This document shows positions 6,074-8,380 of a DNA stretch of 8,380 nucleotides, piece by piece. Position 1 is the stretch's first letter; each line of letters begins with the position of its first letter. The position numbers and the translations under genes were made by a program. The stretch is from Dehalococcoidia bacterium. Lineage in GTDB: Bacteria > Chloroflexota > Dehalococcoidia > UBA6926. The stretch lies in contig JAAXGS010000176.1 of the NCBI GenBank assembly GCA_012271225.1, positions 1 to 8,380 of the forward strand, read 5' to 3'. Below the pieces are notes generated by a model. That model was not told where the DNA came from and made no database searches. It was given only the letters and a program-made list of their open reading frames with translations.

Positions 6074-6103
6074 TTGCGTGACGCGCGGCGGCTACTGTAC
6101 CAT
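6074..6103 (+). promoter_or_regulatory. Weak candidate sodN promoter
   Basis: TTGCGT (6074-6079), an 18-base spacer and TACCAT (6098-6103) are the best match to a promoter in the 113-bp sodX-sodN gap, giving a leader of about 60 bases. Ni-SOD genes are often controlled by a Ni-responsive Fur homologue; I see no convincing Nur palindrome here. Confidence 0.25.
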
Positions 6104-6168
6104 CAATCACGTTTGAACCCGCCCTGAGCGCCTGAAGGCCACAGCGAAGAACGGAACAGGAGGAAGAC

Positions 6169-6663
6169 ATGTCCGCCCTGAGTATAGCCCTGCGACTGCT
6201 TGAGAGAGTGTCACCGGCCGCGCCGGCGCACGCCCACTGCGATATCCCGTGCGGCATCTATGATCCGCACCAGGCGCAGATTGCGGCGCACACCGTGGTG
6301 CGGATGGCGCAGTTGATCACGGACCTCGGCGACGCCGGTGACGCGGAGGCGAGCAACAAGCTGGCCCGCTACATCACCGTGAAGGAGGAGCACGCGGAGC
6401 TTGCCAAGAAGGAGTTGCGCATCCTGTGGGGCGACTACTTCCGCCCGGAGCACGTGGAGCAGTATCCAAACCTGCACGGCCTCTTCTTTCAGGCGATGAA
6501 ACAGGGTTCCGCCGCGCGGCAGAGCGTGAGCATGGATAACGCGCAGGCCCTTTTGGCAACCGTGCAGGAGATTGCCGAGATCTTCTGGAAGACCAAGGGC
6601 GCGGAGGCCTCCCGCATGCCCTCTCGCCAGACCTCCGGCGGAGAGATCGTCTATCCGGCCTGA
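6169..6663 (+). CDS. sodN: Nickel superoxide dismutase precursor
   Basis: The 164-residue precursor contains the Ni-hook HCDIPCGIYDP at residues 23-33: after cleavage before His23, the new N-terminal His, Cys24 and Cys28 bind nickel, and Tyr31 lines the active site. The 22-residue propeptide ends PAHA, compatible with signal-peptidase-type cleavage by the divergent SodX. The remaining 142 residues are helical, as in the four-helix subunit of the hexameric enzyme. It dismutates superoxide to H2O2 and O2 in the cytoplasm. Start: AGGAGG lies 5-6 bases before ATG 6169, an ideal site. A stem-loop region follows the stop. Confidence 0.96.
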   Translation: MSALSIALRLLERVSPAAPAHAHCDIPCGIYDPHQAQIAAHTVVRMAQLITDLGDAGDAEASNKLARYITVKEEHAELAKKELRILWGDYFRPEHVEQYPNLHGLFFQAMKQGSAARQSVSMDNAQALLATVQEIAEIFWKTKGAEASRMPSRQTSGGEIVYPA

Positions 6664-6680
6664 ACGCTCCACATCGTCGG

Positions 6681-6711
6681 CATACGGGGCGTCCCGTGTG
6701 ATGCACGTATG
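6681..6711 (+). terminator. Small hairpin after sodN
   Basis: CATACG (6681-6686) pairs with CGTATG (6706-6711); alternatively ACGGG (6684-6688) pairs with CCCGT (6693-6697) over a 4-base loop. No T-run follows. It may contribute to termination or 3'-end stability of the sodN mRNA. Confidence 0.3.
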
Positions 6712-6719
6712 ACGCAGCC

Positions 6720-6769
6720 GTTACGCGAGCACAGACGGGCATCGAATGCCCGTGCCTCTCTCGCGTAAC
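6720..6769. terminator. Large two-part stem-loop between convergent genes
   Basis: GTTACGCGAG (6720-6729) and CTCGCGTAAC (6760-6769) form a perfect 10-bp outer stem. After a 5/6-base internal loop, ACGGGCAT (6735-6742) and ATGCCCGT (6746-6753) form a perfect 8-bp inner stem with a CGA loop. It lies where sodN and the minus-strand gene at 6860 converge and is symmetric, so a bidirectional transcription end or a small repetitive palindromic element are both possible. There is no U-tract on either strand. Confidence 0.55.
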
Positions 6770-6802
6770 CCGCTCAGAGGCCAGGTGGTTCAAGGCCGTG
6801 CG

Positions 6803-6841
6803 CCGGACACGCCGTCACCCGTCATCGCGGGCGCTGTCCGG
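6803..6841 (-). terminator. 11-bp hairpin after the pilin-like gene
   Basis: CCGGACA plus CGCC (6803-6813) pairs with GGCG plus TGTCCGG (6830-6841) with one unpaired base, giving an 11-bp GC-rich stem 19 bases past the stop of the minus-strand gene. No U-tract follows, as at the other hairpins of this window; it is a candidate 3' end. Confidence 0.45.
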
Positions 6842-6859
6842 GAGGGGCCTGACCCTGCC

Positions 6860-7318
6860 CTACGGATACCCGATATCCGCGCTGAACGGCGGGTCCGAGG
6901 CGACGATGCCCTCCCCGTCCACGTACCAGCCATAGCGGCCGCTTGGGGCATGGGTAGTGCCGACGTTGAGTGTCGATTCGGCTGACAGAATAATATCGGT
7001 CGACTGCAGTCCGCCCTCTGAGACAAGCAACTCGAAATCGAGCCAGGAGCACACCTCGCCGCCGTCCGATCCGTCGCACTGAAAGCCGTCGATGTCACCC
7101 TCGCGGGGAGCGCCGGCCTCGCCGGACAGCGTCGGCCACGGCGGATGGAGGCTCGGCGATTGCAGATACGCATCGACGCTCTCCTGCAAAAGGGATTGAT
7201 CGGCGGTGTAGGCGCGCTCAGCGAGAAAGCCCCGCGCGACGGGAACCACAAGAAACGCAACGCCAACGATGACCGCCAAGACGGCCAGGGCGGCGAACTC
7301 TTTGGCAAAGCGGCGCAC
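6860..7318 (-). CDS. Membrane-anchored extracytoplasmic protein, pilin-like
   Basis: The 152-residue protein starts with MRRFAKEF, has a single hydrophobic helix at about 8-27 and an extracytoplasmic domain. I cannot name it, but the pattern after the TM (TADQSLLQESVDAYLQS, then WPTL, later SGRYGWYVDGEGIV and a final ...IGYP) resembles the globular part of type IV pilin-like and pseudopilin proteins, in which a helix carries a DxxLLQxAVDxY element. No prepilin peptidase site (G|FxxxE) is present. Cys81 and Cys90 could form a disulfide. The start is a GTG at 7318 with no visible ribosome site, 30 bases after the HTH gene; translation may depend on coupling to that gene. Confidence 0.65.
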   Translation of the reverse strand: MRRFAKEFAALAVLAVIVGVAFLVVPVARGFLAERAYTADQSLLQESVDAYLQSPSLHPPWPTLSGEAGAPREGDIDGFQCDGSDGGEVCSWLDFELLVSEGGLQSTDIILSAESTLNVGTTHAPSGRYGWYVDGEGIVASDPPFSADIGYP

Positions 7319-7348
7319 AGGTTGGTTGGCCCAGGAGCAGGCCGCCGG

Positions 7349-7579
7349 TCAGGACGCGCCGCGCTTGATTTCCAGGCTCTCGCCCGGCGCTAAAGCGACG
7401 CGCCGCACAGTCAGGTTGAGCTTGAGCAGCCAATACCACAGGGTGCCCTTGCTGATGCCCAACTCCTCGGACATCCCCGGCAGGCCAAGCTCGTTGTACA
7501 TTTCAGGCAAAAGGCGTTCCAGCGGGCGCCCGTAGCGCTCCTCCACCTGCTTCATCAACTTGGTCTTTCCGCGTGCCAT
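7349..7579 (-). CDS. Small helix-turn-helix DNA-binding protein
   Basis: The 76-residue basic protein has an HTH at about 33-55: GMSEELGISKGTLWYWLLKL, with the typical turn around GIS and a recognition helix after it. An N-terminal helix (MKQVEERYGRPLERLLPEMYNE) may dimerise. Start: GGGGGG lies 5 bases before ATG 7579. A perfect palindrome overlaps its own promoter's -10, which suggests that it represses itself. It is the first gene of a probable two-gene operon with the pilin-like gene, and it is divergent from the aromatic biosynthesis unit, so it might also act there. The precise family is not recognised. Confidence 0.75.
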   Translation of the reverse strand: MARGKTKLMKQVEERYGRPLERLLPEMYNELGLPGMSEELGISKGTLWYWLLKLNLTVRRVALAPGESLEIKRGAS

Positions 7580-7593
7580 ACAGGCCCCCCTGA

Positions 7594-7607
7594 AGACTGG
7601 TCAGTCT
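7594..7607. promoter_or_regulatory. Palindromic operator AGACTG-GT-CAGTCT
   Basis: A perfect 6+6 inverted repeat with a 2-base centre covers the transcription start side of the HTH gene's -10 (7603-7608). The position is that of a repressor site; the HTH product itself is the first candidate to bind it. Confidence 0.5.
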
Positions 7608-7632
7608 AGGCAAGGCGGGGCGACACTGTCAA
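7603..7632 (-). promoter_or_regulatory. Promoter of the HTH gene
   Basis: On the minus strand TTGACA (7627-7632), an 18-base spacer and TAGACT (7603-7608) form a strong consensus-like promoter, with start near 7596 and a leader of about 17 bases containing the G-rich ribosome site. Confidence 0.65.
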
Positions 7633-7638
7633 GGGTTT

Positions 7639-7663
7639 TTGAACAAGTCCAAACCGGGTTCAA
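7639..7663. promoter_or_regulatory. Inverted repeat between divergent promoters
   Basis: TTGAAC (7639-7644) and GTTCAA (7658-7663) are inverted half-sites about two helical turns apart centre to centre (19 bases), just upstream of the aro -35. This is a plausible activator or repressor site serving one or both promoters. Confidence 0.35.
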
Positions 7664-7667
7664 TGAC

Positions 7668-7696
7668 TTGACGCGGAAACCGGGAATCGGTACGAT
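7668..7696 (+). promoter_or_regulatory. Promoter of the aro leader
   Basis: TTGACG (7668-7673), a 17-base spacer and TACGAT (7691-7696) form a good sigma-70-type promoter. The -10 ends 7 bases before GTG 7704, so the transcript would start within a few bases of the leader peptide's first codon. Confidence 0.65.
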
Positions 7697-7703
7697 TTTT
7701 TAT

Positions 7704-7781
7704 GTGATGGTTGCCAGAGACTATCGGGACTACTCGTTTAGGCGCCCCCGGCGGGGTGGGCCTCCGGTGTCGTCCGTCTGA
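7704..7781 (+). CDS. Aromatic-codon leader peptide of the DAHP synthase gene
   Basis: GTG 7704 is followed in frame by ATG 7707, then VARDYRDYSF and an Arg/Pro/Gly-rich tail to TGA 7779-7781, 25 or 24 residues. Tyr codons at 7722 and 7731 and a Phe codon at 7737 lie within 6 codons, a density typical of attenuation peptides that sense charged tRNA-Tyr and tRNA-Phe. No ribosome site is visible, and the promoter position implies a leaderless mRNA. It precedes an antiterminator/terminator pair and DAHP synthase, the first enzyme of Phe, Tyr and Trp synthesis. Conservation has not been tested. Confidence 0.65.
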   Translation: MMVARDYRDYSFRRPRRGGPPVSSV

Positions 7782-7821
7782 TCGGCGCGCATCACATCAG
7801 CGGAGCACACGGCCCCCCCGC
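7751..7821 (+). promoter_or_regulatory. Antiterminator pairing of the aro attenuator
   Basis: GCGGGGTGGGCC (7751-7762, inside the leader peptide ORF, 12 bases past the Phe codon) is complementary over 11 bp, with one bulged U, to GGCCCCCCCGC (7811-7821), the left arm of the terminator. The two structures therefore exclude each other. Region 7746-7749 (CCCC) can also pair with 7753-7756 (GGGG), a small 1:2 hairpin that would free the terminator. Confidence 0.6.
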
Positions 7822-7840
7822 TCATTCGGGGGGGCTTTTT
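7811..7840 (+). terminator. Intrinsic terminator (attenuator) upstream of DAHP synthase
   Basis: CCCCCCCG (7813-7820) pairs with CGGGGGGG (7827-7834) around a 6-base loop; G7812-C7835 extends the stem to 9 bp, and TTTTT follows to 7840. It is the strongest terminator in the window and lies 60 bases before the DAHP synthase start, with nothing to terminate except the leader RNA. Confidence 0.88.
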
Positions 7841-7900
7841 GATGTCCCGGCAGAGGGATGAGACAAGGCACAGGCCGGACGGCCGGAGGAACGGGCAGCA

Positions 7901-8380
7901 ATGATCGTCGTCATGCGAACCGACGCAACGCAGGAGAACGTGGACGCCGTGGGCGAGAAGATCCGTGAGCTGGGCTACGGCGCGGACGTGCAGCCGGGAG
8001 AGTTCACCAGTGTCGTGGCCGTCATCGGCGACACGACCCGGGGCGGAGAGGACGTTCTGAGAATCCTCCCCGGCGTGGATCACGTGATCCGCATCATGAA
8101 ACCCTACAAGCACGTGAGCCGCGATTTCCGCAAGCGCGACACGATCATCGATCTGCCCAACGGTGTGCGGATCGGCCCGGACTCCCCTGTCGCGATGATG
8201 GTCGGGCCGTGCGCCGTGGAGAGCGAGGAGCAGGTGCGCCACGTCGCAGAAATGGACCGCAAGCTCGGCTTCAGCATCCTGCGTGGCGGCGCGTTCAAGC
8301 CGCGCACCTCCCCCTACGCCTTTCAGGGACTCGGCCTTGAGGGCCTGCGCATCCTGCGCGCCGTCGCCGATGAGTTCGGC
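7901..8380 (+). CDS. aroF: 3-deoxy-7-phosphoheptulonate (DAHP) synthase, type I-beta (C-terminus outside window)
   Basis: 160 codons are open to the window end. The enzyme joins phosphoenolpyruvate and erythrose 4-phosphate, the committed step of the shikimate pathway. Residues 1-66 (MIVVMRTDATQENVDAVGEK...) form the N-terminal ferredoxin-like regulatory domain of the Thermotoga/AroG(Bs)-related type, often the site of feedback inhibition by Tyr or Phe. The barrel begins with GPCAVES (102-108, Cys104 a metal ligand) and RGGAFKPRTSPYAFQGLG (128-145), the PEP-binding signature. Start: GGAGG lies 11 bases before ATG 7901, and MIVVM is the usual family N-terminus; ATG 7913 is a less likely alternative. 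Expression appears governed by the upstream attenuator. Confidence 0.95.
   Translation, partial: MIVVMRTDATQENVDAVGEKIRELGYGADVQPGEFTSVVAVIGDTTRGGEDVLRILPGVDHVIRIMKPYKHVSRDFRKRDTIIDLPNGVRIGPDSPVAMMVGPCAVESEEQVRHVAEMDRKLGFSILRGGAFKPRTSPYAFQGLGLEGLRILRAVADEFG

Noticed and set aside
6211..6672. Minus-strand frame opposite sodN
   Set aside because: A shadow of the GC-rich sodN codons; sodN itself has the Ni-hook and an ideal ribosome site.
7580..7900. T-box riboswitch or tRNA gene upstream of DAHP synthase
   Set aside because: No T-box consensus or specifier stem was found, and no T-arm sequence or tRNA-Sec-like fold; the short aromatic ORF with antiterminator explains the region better.
1..8380. 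CRISPR array, rRNA, tRNA, insertion sequence or transposase anywhere
   Set aside because: No regularly spaced repeats, RNA gene signatures or transposase-like proteins are visible on either strand.

Overview
The window is a high-GC (mostly mid-60s percent by eye) bacterial chromosome segment with nine clear protein genes, two of them cut by the window edges, one very probable leader peptide, and one low-GC islet carrying two related membrane proteins. Several starts (lipM, the MFS gene, the aro leader) have no Shine-Dalgarno but a -10-like hexamer 7 to 8 bases upstream, which suggests leaderless mRNAs as in Chloroflexota, Actinomycetota or Deinococcota. With a LipM-type octanoyltransferase, Ni-SOD and type I-beta DAHP synthase I lean weakly to Chloroflexota, but no marker here settles it.

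Layout. 1-785 (-): N-terminal part of an S1-domain protein (rpsA-like). 786-1063: divergent intergenic region with hairpins and promoter-like sequences. 1064-1864 (+): LipM-like octanoyltransferase. 1904-3460 (+): 14-TM MFS drug transporter of the EmrB/QacA type with a 48-bp internal tandem repeat. About 3478-4925: low-GC islet with two paralogous, unrecognised membrane proteins on the minus strand. 4929-5390 (-): AhpE-like peroxiredoxin whose peroxidatic cysteine codon is UGA, followed by a bacterial SECIS-like hairpin: a probable selenoprotein that a standard gene caller would truncate. 5531-6055 (-) and 6169-6663 (+): divergent Ni-SOD maturation protease (sodX) and Ni-superoxide dismutase (sodN). 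6664-6859: two large hairpins between convergent genes. 6860-7318 and 7349-7579 (-): membrane-anchored pilin-like protein and a small HTH protein with a palindromic operator on its promoter. 7668-8380 (+): promoter, 25-codon leader peptide with Tyr, Tyr and Phe codons, mutually exclusive antiterminator and terminator, then a DAHP synthase cut by the window end.

How it fits together. Ni-SOD converts superoxide to H2O2; its propeptide is removed by SodX to expose the nickel hook; the neighbouring selenocysteine peroxiredoxin would reduce the peroxide, so 4929-6663 reads as an antioxidant cluster depending on both Ni and Se. The right edge is a self-contained example of ribosome-mediated attenuation of the first step of aromatic amino acid synthesis. 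The two best findings, the in-frame Sec codon with SECIS and the aromatic-codon attenuator, are both things ordinary annotation misses.
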